A DNA stretch of 64,000 nucleotides from Eubacterium sp. An11 (lineage in GTDB: Bacteria; Bacillota; Clostridia; Lachnospirales; Lachnospiraceae): contig NZ_NFLV01000003.1 in the NCBI RefSeq assembly GCF_002161065.1, positions 62,001-126,000 of the forward strand, given 5' to 3'. The translations under genes were made by a program, and so were the position numbers. Shown one piece after another: positions 17,395-24,789 of the stretch (position 1 is its first letter; every line of letters starts with the position of its first letter). The notes under the pieces are model-generated. The model ran no database searches, was not told the origin of the DNA, and was given only the letters and a program-made list of their open reading frames with translations.

Positions 17395-18796
17395 TGTTAT
17401 TCTCCCACGCCCGTATGGGCGTGACGCGCAGGGGCCGAAGGGCGACAAAATGACATATGATTTCTACTCCCACGCCCGTATAGGCGTGACCAGAATTTAC
17501 ACCCGCGAAGCCATTGCACAGCTATTTCTACTCCCACGCCCGTGTGGGCGTGACCTATTACAGCTGTAACACTTTGATGCGTATGCTGGATTTCTACTCC
17601 CACGCCCGTGTGGGCGTGACGGGAAAGGGCAGGCGAAAGGTTGCAGACCTATCGCATTTCTACTCCCACGCCCGTGTGGGCGTGACTGGGACGAGGTGGC
17701 GAGTGATTATCGCACGGTAATTTCTACTCCCACGCCCGTGTGGGCGTGACCTATTACAGCTGTAACACTTTGATGCGTATGCTGGATTTCTACTCCCACG
17801 CCCGTGTGGGCGTGACTCAGAATCGGAGTTGTTGACAATGTCAAATTCTAAATTTCTACTCCCACGCCCGTGTGGGCGTGACTAACAGGAGCAATTGATT
17901 CTGATCAAATCAAAAATTTCTACTCCCACGCCCGTGTGGGCGTGACAACTCCTAAACGTTTTCCCAGTTCAGTCTGTGTTATTTCTACTCCCACGCCCGT
18001 GTGGGCGTGACGCGGATACCATGCGCATGCTACGGCAGATTGGGCAATTTCTACTCCCACGCCCGTGTGGGCGTGACTTCCAGCCAATGGGTACCTAATG
18101 AAGACGGATATGATTTCTACTCCCACGCCCGTGTGGGCGTGACCCGTTCCGCAAAAAGTCGCGCCTTTGATTGTGTCATTTCTACTCCCACGCCCGTGTG
18201 GGCGTGACGATTTTTCCGAGTACCTTATCCCTGTTGTGGTTAATTTCTACTCCCACGCCCGTGTGGGCGTGACGGTTATTCCATGTTGGAAGGGACGGTG
18301 GGTAAATGATTTCTACTCCCACGCCCGTGTGGGCGTGACGAAGAGAACGTACAGGTGACAGTGCAATTTTTAGAATTTCTACTCCCACGCCCGTGTGGGC
18401 GTGACAGTCATCCTGTATGTATACATCCCGATGGGACTTGGATTTCTACTCCCACGCCCGTGTGGGCGTGACGATAAGGCGGTCACTATCACCAACGCAC
18501 AGGCGGATTTCTACTCCCACGCCCGTGTGGGCGTGACTATTACTCGGAATATGACCGCCAGCCGGATAAAGATTTCTACTCCCACGCCCGTGTGGGCGTG
18601 ACGTGGCACCGGACACGGTCGCCAGGATTGGGCAGATTTCTACTCCCACGCCCGTGTGGGCGTGACGATGCGATCGGCGATGCAACGGCCAGAATATTAA
18701 ATTTCTACTCCCACGCCCGTGTGGGCGTGACCATTACGGTACTTTCTGCGACTTTGGCATCATTCATTTCTACTCCCACGCCCGTGTGGGCGTGAC
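17395..18796 (-). CRISPR. CRISPR array 3, type I-C, 22 repeats / 21 spacers
   Basis: Twenty-two 31-nt repeats from 17395-17425 (degenerate, distal) to 18766-18796. On the minus strand the repeat begins GTCACGCCCA, has a 7-bp stem (CACGCCC/GGGCGTG) with loop GTGT, and ends GGGAGTAGAAAT. The second repeat (17460-17490) has two substitutions; the rest look identical. Spacers are 34-36 nt. The spacer at 17555-17589 is repeated exactly at 17751-17785. The leader is on the right (18797-19041). No cas genes adjoin it except the shared operon 1.5 kb to the left. Confidence 0.98.
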
Positions 18797-19041
18797 CACT
18801 ATATTTTGTGTCAGTCAATCACTAACATACAAAATACAGCAACCTTATCTCCTTATATTTATTTTCGCAGCCAAAAATTGCAAAAAAATAGAAAGAAATA
18901 TCTTATTTTTCATGCGAAGCCCCATTCTATTTTAATGTTACTGCAGCTTCGCCTTCCGTTATTTAACAGTATATCATCTTTTTATTATTTTTCCATTTTT
19001 AAAATTATAATATATATTTTCAAAAACATCTATTGGTTCTT
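18797..19041 (-). promoter_or_regulatory. Leader of array 3
   Basis: AT-rich 245 bp between array 3 and the histidine kinase gene. CACTATATTTTGTG (18797-18810) abuts the first repeat and aligns with the other leaders. The inverted repeat at 18913-18953 (GCGAAGC ... GCTTCGC) lies 116 bp from the repeat. The T-rich stretch beyond it may also terminate the kinase transcript. Confidence 0.78.
18913..18953. repeat. Leader inverted-repeat element, array 3 copy
   Basis: Arms GCGAAGC and GCTTCGC, 41 bp between aligned outer edges, as in the two other leaders. Both arms carry the matching C-to-G change relative to array 2 (GAAGC/GCTTC versus GAACC/GGTTC), so pairing is preserved. Confidence 0.82.
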
Positions 19042-20511
19042 TCAAGAAAGTGAATCTGCTATCCTGCTGGCGTCTGCCTTGTCCTCCGCTTTAAAGTAAT
19101 CCCCCGGTATCACAAATCCACAGTCATAATTCCCGTTCTTTCTTTTATAATAATATACGGTTCCTCCGTGAAGTCGTACAATCTGCCTGGTCAGGCGCAT
19201 ACCCATGATGTGGGGCTGACTGACCGCATTACGGCGCTGGCTGTCTTTCTGCATCTGACTTTTGTCTTCTCTTTCAGCTTCCAGACAGGAGACAATTTCG
19301 TTGGGAATGCCCGGGCCGCTGTCTTCAAAAAGATAATGGAGATTTTCCCCGTCAGATGACAGACGGACATTGACCTGACAGCCATCGGGATTATGGCGAA
19401 TACTATTTCCCAGCACGTTGTGGATGGCCCGTTTCATGAGAGGCTCGTCCGCCGGAAGGCGAAATTTTTCCGCTTCATCGGTGACGATCAGCTCGATAGA
19501 AAACTGTGGCTGCAATCCACGGTTGTAGATATCTGCGATGCATTCCCGAAGCGTTTGTGCCGGAGCGCAGGTAGTCAGATGAAGGGGAAATGTATCGTAG
19601 CTGAGCTTTGATGTCAGATTCAAATCCTCAATAAGCTGTTTGATGAGGCCGCTCTGTCTCTGTATAGTCTGTGCCATGGCTTTTTCTTCTTCTCCCAGGG
19701 AAGGATTCTCCAGCAGTCGTTCTGAATATCCGACGATCAGCGTCAGCGGAGTACGGATATCATGAGACACGCCGGCAATCCAGTCAGCTCTGGCCTGATC
19801 TCTTCGGGACAGCTTTTCTTCCTGATCCCTCAGAATATCAGAAGTAGAATTTAGTTTTTCCGCCAGTTCCCGCGCAGAACCTTTTTCTTTTAAATGCACC
19901 GGCTCTTTCCGGGACAGGCCTTCAATTCCTTCAGAAATCGGTTTCACCGAAGCATAGAAACGCCATCCGAAAATTATTACAAAGAGAAGAATCACTGCCA
20001 GATTCACAATCACAAAAAGCTGCACATAATATGGAAATTTGACGATCTGCTGCACGGATACAGGCAGATTCAGTATGGCAATCTCATCCGGAGACTGAGC
20101 GCAGACGAGAAGCAGATCATTGACATTCCAGACGCGGACCGGGTAATCATTGAGATACCATCTGGAAAAAGACGCCACGTCAAAAACCGAATACTGCCGT
20201 GGCATGTCATCGGGCAATTTCCATTCCCAGATCACGGTTCCTTCTTCATTTAATGCCATTGCCCAGACAAATCCATATTCTTTCAGTGCATTTTTTCCTT
20301 TTTTGGACATTTTATATCCGTTTTTCGTCAGAGAAATATCCTGTCCTGCGCTCTCCAACGTATTGCGAAGCGTAATACTGCTGGTACCGTCCCCTCCTGT
20401 CGTGGAATACATCATATAAAAAAGCACGACAAAATTGCTGAAAAGAATCAAGACAATGATTAGAAAGGCAGATACCAGGTAACGCCGTATACCACGAAAA
20501 AATGTTCTCAT
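19042..20511 (-). CDS. Sensor histidine kinase (CprK/lantibiotic-sensor-like)
   Basis: Membrane histidine kinase, 489 aa. TM1 is about 11-35 and TM2 about 163-186, with an extracytoplasmic sensor of roughly 125 residues between them. A HAMP-like linker leads to the H-box GVSHDIRTPLT with His250, the N-box HNVLGNSIRHNPDG (about 364-377) and the ATP lid DSGPGIP (397-403). It follows the response regulator by 70 bp. The divergent ABC exporter and the shared promoter box suggest it senses a cationic peptide or lantibiotic, as CprK does in C. difficile; the ligand is inference. Confidence 0.92.
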   Translation of the reverse strand: MRTFFRGIRRYLVSAFLIIVLILFSNFVVLFYMMYSTTGGDGTSSITLRNTLESAGQDISLTKNGYKMSKKGKNALKEYGFVWAMALNEEGTVIWEWKLPDDMPRQYSVFDVASFSRWYLNDYPVRVWNVNDLLLVCAQSPDEIAILNLPVSVQQIVKFPYYVQLFVIVNLAVILLFVIIFGWRFYASVKPISEGIEGLSRKEPVHLKEKGSARELAEKLNSTSDILRDQEEKLSRRDQARADWIAGVSHDIRTPLTLIVGYSERLLENPSLGEEEKAMAQTIQRQSGLIKQLIEDLNLTSKLSYDTFPLHLTTCAPAQTLRECIADIYNRGLQPQFSIELIVTDEAEKFRLPADEPLMKRAIHNVLGNSIRHNPDGCQVNVRLSSDGENLHYLFEDSGPGIPNEIVSCLEAEREDKSQMQKDSQRRNAVSQPHIMGMRLTRQIVRLHGGTVYYYKRKNGNYDCGFVIPGDYFKAEDKADASRIADSLS

Positions 20512-20580
20512 TATATATTTCCCTCTATCATAATTTTAGAATTAACTTTTTACAGATGAAACCATATTTTTTAAAGCAGA

Positions 20581-21285
20581 TTATTTTGCCAGCCGATAGC
20601 CAAGCCCTCTCGCCGTCAGCAGCCATTTCGGATGAGAGGGATCTTCCTCAATTTTCTCCCGCAGATGCCGGATGTGTACCATCAGAGTATTTTCATATCC
20701 ATAATAAGAATCCTGCCATGCCGCGTTACAGAGAGCATCAAACGTCACAATACGTCCCCGGTTCTCATAAAGTTTTCTTAAAAGAATCAGCTCTTTTGCC
20801 GTCAACGGAATCTCCTGTCCATTGACCGTTACCGTTCCCTCCGCAAAAGAAATCAGGCGATTGTCAAGCTGAAAGCTATCCTTTTTCTCCTCTATTTGTT
20901 CCTGTCTGGCATAGGTTCTCTTCAAAATCGCACTCACCCGCAGCACAAGCTCCTGAGACAGGAAAGGTTTTGTGATATAATCATCTGCTCCAAGACCAAG
21001 ACCAAAGAGCCGGTCATTATCCTCATCCTTTGCCGATAAGAAAAGAATTGGAATGTTGGATGTCTCGTGAAACTTTCGAAAAAGTGTAAAACCATCCCCG
21101 TCCGGTAACATAATATCAAGAATCGCCATCTCAGGCTTTTCTTTCACAAAACATTCCTCTGCTTCCTTTACATTTTCTGCTGTAACGATACGGGAATATC
21201 CGTTCCTTCGCAGAGTATCCGCGATCATAACCAAAAGCTCCCGGTTATCATCCACCAAAAGAATCTTTTTATCATATATGTTCAT
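20581..21285 (-). CDS. Response regulator, OmpR family (CprR-like)
   Basis: 234 aa. The receiver domain has the acidic pair Asp12-Asp13, the phospho-acceptor Asp57 in AILDIMLPDGDG and Lys in LFLSAKDED. The winged-helix DNA-binding domain follows (LTAKELILLRKLYENRGRI; GYENTLMVHIRHLREKI). ATG 21285 follows AAAGGGG. Its promoter has a good -10 (TATAAT, 21322-21327) but a poor -35, with the box 21343-21369 just upstream, as expected of an activator-dependent, autoregulated promoter. Confidence 0.94.
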   Translation of the reverse strand: MNIYDKKILLVDDNRELLVMIADTLRRNGYSRIVTAENVKEAEECFVKEKPEMAILDIMLPDGDGFTLFRKFHETSNIPILFLSAKDEDNDRLFGLGLGADDYITKPFLSQELVLRVSAILKRTYARQEQIEEKKDSFQLDNRLISFAEGTVTVNGQEIPLTAKELILLRKLYENRGRIVTFDALCNAAWQDSYYGYENTLMVHIRHLREKIEEDPSHPKWLLTARGLGYRLAK

Positions 21286-21342
21286 AAAATGTTTCCCCTT
21301 TAATACAAAACTTTTAAATGTATTATATCATCTAATGCCAGC

Positions 21343-21369
21343 GGGAAAGCTTATTTTTACCTTAAATTT
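21343..21369 (-). promoter_or_regulatory. Regulator box, response-regulator promoter
   Basis: Minus strand, reading toward the regulator gene: AAATTTAAGGTAAAAATA then AGCTTTCCC. The first 23 nt are identical to 21820-21842 in front of the ABC operon, in the same orientation relative to each gene. TTTAA is tandemly arranged in the extended sequence, consistent with an OmpR-family dimer site. It ends 15 nt before the -10. Confidence 0.75.
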
Positions 21370-21375
21370 TAAGAA

Positions 21376-21437
21376 TCCAAAAAATACCGCACATCTGTGC
21401 GCTGAGAGTGATCAGAGCGCATAAATACGCGGTATTT
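21376..21437 (-). terminator. Long hairpin terminator
   Basis: Outer stem AAATACCGC/GCGGTATTT (21382-21390 and 21429-21437) with an inner stem TGCGCT/AGCGCA, followed on the minus strand by a run of six T. It points leftward, so it would end a transcript coming from the tRNA-Ala side. No protein gene lies between it and the tRNA. Confidence 0.65.
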
Positions 21438-21677
21438 GGACCGTGTACACATTATCTCTGGAGTCTTTTTATTCGTTTGTCCTAGTATTATCGTATTCTT
21501 TTTCCATTCTTGCATAAATAAGGGTAGTTTTTTTATTTCAGCAAATCATCAATGCAGATTGTCAGGTCTTTGAAAATTTTAGATGTAAGAATATCGACAT
21601 CAACAGATAAGAAAGAATACTGCAAAGCAGGATTCTCCGCCTACGGCGGGTTTGATGGGAGAAAGATAATAAAAAAA
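21438..21677. other. Gene-free stretch between terminator and tRNA-Ala
   Basis: 240 bp with no credible coding frame. It includes a small GC stem CCGCC/GGCGG around 21637-21650 within TTCTCC...GGAGAA. If tRNA transcription continues left to the 21376-21437 hairpin, this would be a long 3' tail or a separate small RNA. I see no promoter. Confidence 0.4.
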
Positions 21678-21750
21678 TGGAGCATACGGGACTTGAACCC
21701 GTGACCTCCACACTGCCAGTGTGGCGCGCTCCCAGCTGCGCTAATGCCCC
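21678..21750 (-). tRNA. tRNA-Ala (anticodon GGC)
   Basis: 73-nt cloverleaf on the minus strand beginning GGGGCATTAGCGCAGCTGG. The acceptor stem GGGGCAT pairs with ATGCTCC (one G-U), the anticodon stem is CCACA/TGTGG with loop CTGGCAG, giving anticodon GGC, and the T arm is ACGGG/CCCGT. Discriminator base A; CCA is not encoded, and T7 follows the 3' end. Confidence 0.96.
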
Positions 21751-21819
21751 AGTGAATAAATTATAACATAAGCAGGAGATTCATGTAAAGAAGAAATGAC
21801 GAAAAGACAGGCCATATTT

Positions 21820-21845
21820 AAATTTAAGGTAAAAATAAGCTTCCC
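21820..21845 (+). promoter_or_regulatory. Regulator box, ABC-exporter promoter
   Basis: Plus strand AAATTTAAGGTAAAAATA then AGCTTCCC, the same box as 21343-21369. Here the candidate -10 TATGAT (21872-21877) is 26 nt past the box, 11 bp or one helical turn more than at the regulator gene. This suggests both promoters answer to the same regulator. Confidence 0.7.
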
Positions 21846-21877
21846 TTCAGCCCCTTCTAAGGTCCCCGTTGTATGAT

Positions 21878-21894
21878 AACTCCCGAAAGGAGTT
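21878..21894 (+). promoter_or_regulatory. Hairpin sequestering the Shine-Dalgarno of the ABC ATPase
   Basis: AACTCC-CGAAA-GGAGTT: a 6-bp stem with a 5-nt loop whose 3' arm contains the AAAGGAG ribosome site 9 nt before ATG 21902. It could lower translation unless melted. It could be coincidence. Confidence 0.4.
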
Positions 21895-21901
21895 GAAGGA
21901 T

Positions 21902-22813
21902 ATGAATAATATAATCACAACAAATGCTTTGACGAAAGAATATGACCACAAAAAAGTAGTAAATACACTGGATCTGAATGTGCCGGAGGGAAGCGTATAC
22001 GGATTTCTGGGGCCAAATGGCGCCGGAAAGTCCACGACGCTCAAAATGCTTTTAGGACTTGTGAAACCCACCGGCGGTCAGATTCAGATACTGGGTAAAA
22101 AACTGGCGCCGGAGAACCGGCTGGAGATTTTGCAGCAGACCGGCTCACTCATTGAGGCGCCTGCCTATTACGGGCATCTGAGCGGGAAAGAGAATCTGCA
22201 GATCATCTGCAAGCTGAAAAATGTACCGGAAAAGGAAATCGTGCGGGTGATGCATCTGGTACGGATGGAAAATCAGATGGATAAAAAGGTGAAAAATTAT
22301 TCGCTGGGTATGAAACAGCGGCTTGGCATTGCCGCTGCTCTGCTGGGGAGTCCGCGGCTTCTTCTTCTGGATGAGCCCACCAACGGTCTGGACCCGGCGG
22401 GCATTCAGGAAATCCGGGAGCTGATCCGGAGTCTGCCGGAACATGGAATCACAGTACTGGTCTCCAGCCATCTTCTGGCGGAGATCGATCAAATGGCCAC
22501 CGATGTGGGGATCATTGATAAAGGACAGCTCATTTTCCAGGACAGTCTCATGATTCTCCATGAACACAGCCGCTCCCGGATCCTTTTCCAGACTTCTGAT
22601 AATGCAGAGGCTTTCCGTTTGTTAAACAGCTCCGGCATGGATGTCAAATGGGAAAACGATACCTTTCACATGGACAATGTATCTGATGATGTGATCATGG
22701 AAGCCGTACGACGCTGCGTCAACGCAGATATCGGTGTTTTCCGCGTAACAGAACAACAGAAAAGTCTGGAAGATATCTTCCTCTCTCTTACCGGAAAGCA
22801 GGTGAGTTTATGA
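21902..22813 (+). CDS. ABC transporter ATPase, lantibiotic immunity/CprA type
   Basis: ATP-binding subunit, about 303 aa, of a peptide-protection ABC exporter. Walker A is FLGPNGAGKSTTLKM, the signature NYSLGMKQRLGIA, Walker B LLLLDEPTNGLDP, and the switch His lies in LVSSHLLAEI. The C-terminal extension (ILFQTSDNAEA onward) is typical of the BcrA/LanF class. Start at ATG 21902 after AAAGGAG; an in-frame TTG at 21869 is disfavoured. It overlaps the first permease by ATGA. Such complexes expel lantibiotics from the membrane. Confidence 0.93.
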   Translation: MNNIITTNALTKEYDHKKVVNTLDLNVPEGSVYGFLGPNGAGKSTTLKMLLGLVKPTGGQIQILGKKLAPENRLEILQQTGSLIEAPAYYGHLSGKENLQIICKLKNVPEKEIVRVMHLVRMENQMDKKVKNYSLGMKQRLGIAAALLGSPRLLLLDEPTNGLDPAGIQEIRELIRSLPEHGITVLVSSHLLAEIDQMATDVGIIDKGQLIFQDSLMILHEHSRSRILFQTSDNAEAFRLLNSSGMDVKWENDTFHMDNVSDDVIMEAVRRCVNADIGVFRVTEQQKSLEDIFLSLTGKQVSL

Positions 22814-23568
22814 GAATTCTGACAGCTTTAAAAGCAGAACAAATGAAACACAGGCACAGAAAACTTCTGCTGCTGCCCGTCATTTTGCTTCTCTTTGAAT
22901 TTATCTGGGCCGTCTGGAGCCTTGATCCTAAAAAGCCGTCGGATCTGGTCCAGGGGTATCTCAGTTCCTTTTATCTTTTTCCGATCATAAATTCACTGAT
23001 TTACCCGATTTTTCTTGCGGTGCTTACAAACCGCATCTGTGATATGGAGATTAAAGGCGATACGCTAAAACTCCTTTATACGCTGGAAGATAAGAAAACC
23101 TTTTATAATTGTAAGTATTTCATGGCATTAAAATACATTGTGCTGACGTCCGCCGGAACCTGTCTGATTCCATGGATCGTCGGAAAAATGTACAGATTTA
23201 CTGATACTCTGGAACTGCATATGCTGCTTCAGCTGGCTCTCTCCACCTTTGTGGTCAGCACGGCTCTTCTGAGCATCCAGCAGCTGTTGTCCCTGTTGTC
23301 TTCCAATCAGATTCTTCCTTTGGTCGTGGGACTGGCCGGATCATTTTTATCTCTGTTTTCCATGTTTTTTCCGCCGGCCGCCGCAAGACTCGTCCTCTGG
23401 GGCTACTACGGAATCTTTGGATTTGTCGGCATGGACTGGGAGCGCTCCACGAGAATCACCACCTATTATGAGGTGGATTTTAACTGGATGGGACTGCTCC
23501 TCTTCGCTGTCTTCTCCATTGCTCTTTATTTTATATGCCGGGCCATTGCCCTCAGAAAGGAAGTGTGA
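22810..23568 (+). CDS. ABC permease, MutE/EpiE/CprB type
   Basis: Integral membrane protein of 252 aa with about six predicted TM segments, starting LTALKAEQMKHRHRKLLLL. The opening 'ALKAEQMKxRHRKL' pattern and length fit lantibiotic-immunity permeases (LanE type). Its start overlaps the ATPase stop (ATGA). Pairs with the next gene to form the heteromeric pore. Confidence 0.85.
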   Translation: MRILTALKAEQMKHRHRKLLLLPVILLLFEFIWAVWSLDPKKPSDLVQGYLSSFYLFPIINSLIYPIFLAVLTNRICDMEIKGDTLKLLYTLEDKKTFYNCKYFMALKYIVLTSAGTCLIPWIVGKMYRFTDTLELHMLLQLALSTFVVSTALLSIQQLLSLLSSNQILPLVVGLAGSFLSLFSMFFPPAAARLVLWGYYGIFGFVGMDWERSTRITTYYEVDFNWMGLLLFAVFSIALYFICRAIALRKEV

Positions 23569-23570
23569 TT

Positions 23571-24308
23571 ATGTTACTGCGTTGTATACAGGCGGAAAAT
23601 ATGAAATTAAAACATTCCGTCATTTATCTGGCGTTCATCGCCATTCCGATTATTCCTGCCATCATGGGAACATTTAATTATCTCCAGAATCTGGAATTGC
23701 TGAAAAGCAGCTGGTATTCTCTCTGGACACAGATCACGCTTTTTTATGCTTCCTTTTTCTATGCGCCGCTCATCGGTATTTACTGTTCCTATACCTGGCG
23801 GCTGGAACACACCCATAACAACTGGAATCACTTCATGAGCATGCCGGTCTCCATCGTGGACAGCTATCTGGCAAAGCTTTTGTGCATCATGAAAGTGACC
23901 ATTCTGACCCAGCTCTGGATCAGCGTTTTGTACTTTATCGGCGGAAAACTGGCCGGACTGCCGGGAATCTTTCCCCCGGAAATCGTTTTCTGGCTGATCC
24001 GGGGAACGCTGGCGGCCGCCGCCATCGCCTCCTTGCAGCTGCTGTTGTCCATGGTGATCCGGAACTTTGCCATTCCCATCGGCATCGCTCTGGTTGGAAG
24101 CATTGCCGGCACGTTGATGACCAACGCTGATCTGGGAAATTTCTGGCCATACTCCCTGATGATGCTGGGCATGAATTCCAATCGGAATGAAAATGTGCTG
24201 GCATCCATGTCAGACACCGTGTCCTATTTTATTTCTGTCATCGTCTTCTTTCTCTTGTTCTTTGGCATCGCTATCTGGCAGCTCAAGACAAAAGACGTAC
24301 GCTCTTAA
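23571..24308 (+). CDS. ABC permease, MutG/CprC type
   Basis: Second permease, 245 aa, about six TM segments, opening MLLRCIQAENMKLKHSVIYL, the LanG-like counterpart of the upstream LanE-like gene. ATG 23571 follows AGAAAGGAAG; the 12 codons read upstream of it belong to the previous gene's end. Last gene of the three-gene operon. Order ATPase-permease-permease with a divergent RR/HK pair matches the C. difficile cprABC plus cprRK logic. Confidence 0.85.
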   Translation: MLLRCIQAENMKLKHSVIYLAFIAIPIIPAIMGTFNYLQNLELLKSSWYSLWTQITLFYASFFYAPLIGIYCSYTWRLEHTHNNWNHFMSMPVSIVDSYLAKLLCIMKVTILTQLWISVLYFIGGKLAGLPGIFPPEIVFWLIRGTLAAAAIASLQLLLSMVIRNFAIPIGIALVGSIAGTLMTNADLGNFWPYSLMMLGMNSNRNENVLASMSDTVSYFISVIVFFLLFFGIAIWQLKTKDVRS

Positions 24309-24325
24309 CTTCCTAAATACCGAAA

Positions 24326-24389
24326 AAACAGCCGGGGAGACCTTCGCAGTCAGATTTTCCAAATGGAATCTGCAGCAAAGTCTCCCCGG
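24326..24389 (-). terminator. Terminator between ABC operon and small ORF
   Basis: Long hairpin with outer stem CCGGGGAGAC/GTCTCCCCGG (24332-24341 and 24380-24389) and inner CAGATT/AATCTG. On the minus strand it is followed by CTGTTTTTTC, so it mainly ends the leftward small gene. On the plus strand only a weak T-rich tail follows. Confidence 0.75.
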
Positions 24390-24453
24390 TTCCTGTATGA
24401 TATTTTGATTGAGTCAGCTGCTCCCTCGCTTCTCTGGCCAATTGACCCGATCT

Positions 24454-24597
24454 TTAAAGGGTATATTCCGGCGCTGTCTCACCAAAAACTGCTTTAATGT
24501 GGGCAAGCGCAGCCTCCTGCAAAGCGATAGATTCAATGATATCGGTGAGGGCCTGTTCCCTTGTTCCCGTTCCCGGTGTGATGATCGGCATTCCCAT
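24454..24597 (-). CDS. Small protein, 47 aa, with DIIESIALQEAAL motif
   Basis: Short gene of 47 codons plus stop: MGMPIITPGTGTREQAL, TDIIESIALQEAALAHIKAV and a 10-residue tail. The TREQAxxDIIESIALQExALxHI core recurs, from memory, in small Clostridial proteins, some spore- or surface-associated; the function is unknown. ATG 24597 follows AAGGAG at 9 nt and a good terminator lies downstream at 24326-24389. The core forms an amphipathic helix. Length and ribosome site support it as real. Confidence 0.65.
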   Translation of the reverse strand: MGMPIITPGTGTREQALTDIIESIALQEAALAHIKAVFGETAPEYTL

Positions 24598-24665
24598 ATG
24601 ATAGTCTCCTTATTTTCATTTCTGTCAGTCAGACGCTGATTTTTTCCTCGAAAAAAGATGGCAGT

Positions 24666-24692
24666 GATTCTTACCCGCCGCCGGCGGGGAAT
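24666..24692 (-). terminator. Hairpin downstream of glgP
   Basis: GATTC...GAATC enclosing CCCGCC-GCC-GGCGGG. On the minus strand TCTTTTTTC follows some 11 nt later, so it is an imperfect terminator candidate for glgP. Confidence 0.45.
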
Positions 24693-24789
24693 CTTGTTCA
24701 TCAGTATTTCTTCTTGTTCATCGCCTGTCTGTACTTCTATCTTATGCGAAAACTGCCCTTTTGCCACAAATTATCCCAAAAATCGAGTT

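Noticed and set aside
3210-18796. Repeat start ATTTCTACT resembles the end of Cas12a repeats (AATTTCTAC)
   Set aside because: No cas12 gene; the repeats have a 7-8 bp palindrome and, on the other strand, the GTC...GAAAT layout of type I-C, and a full I-C operon points into array 2.
24414-24767. 117-codon minus-strand frame with Arg-rich sequence
   Set aside because: It spans a hairpin and conflicts with the better-supported 47-codon frame that has a proper ribosome site.
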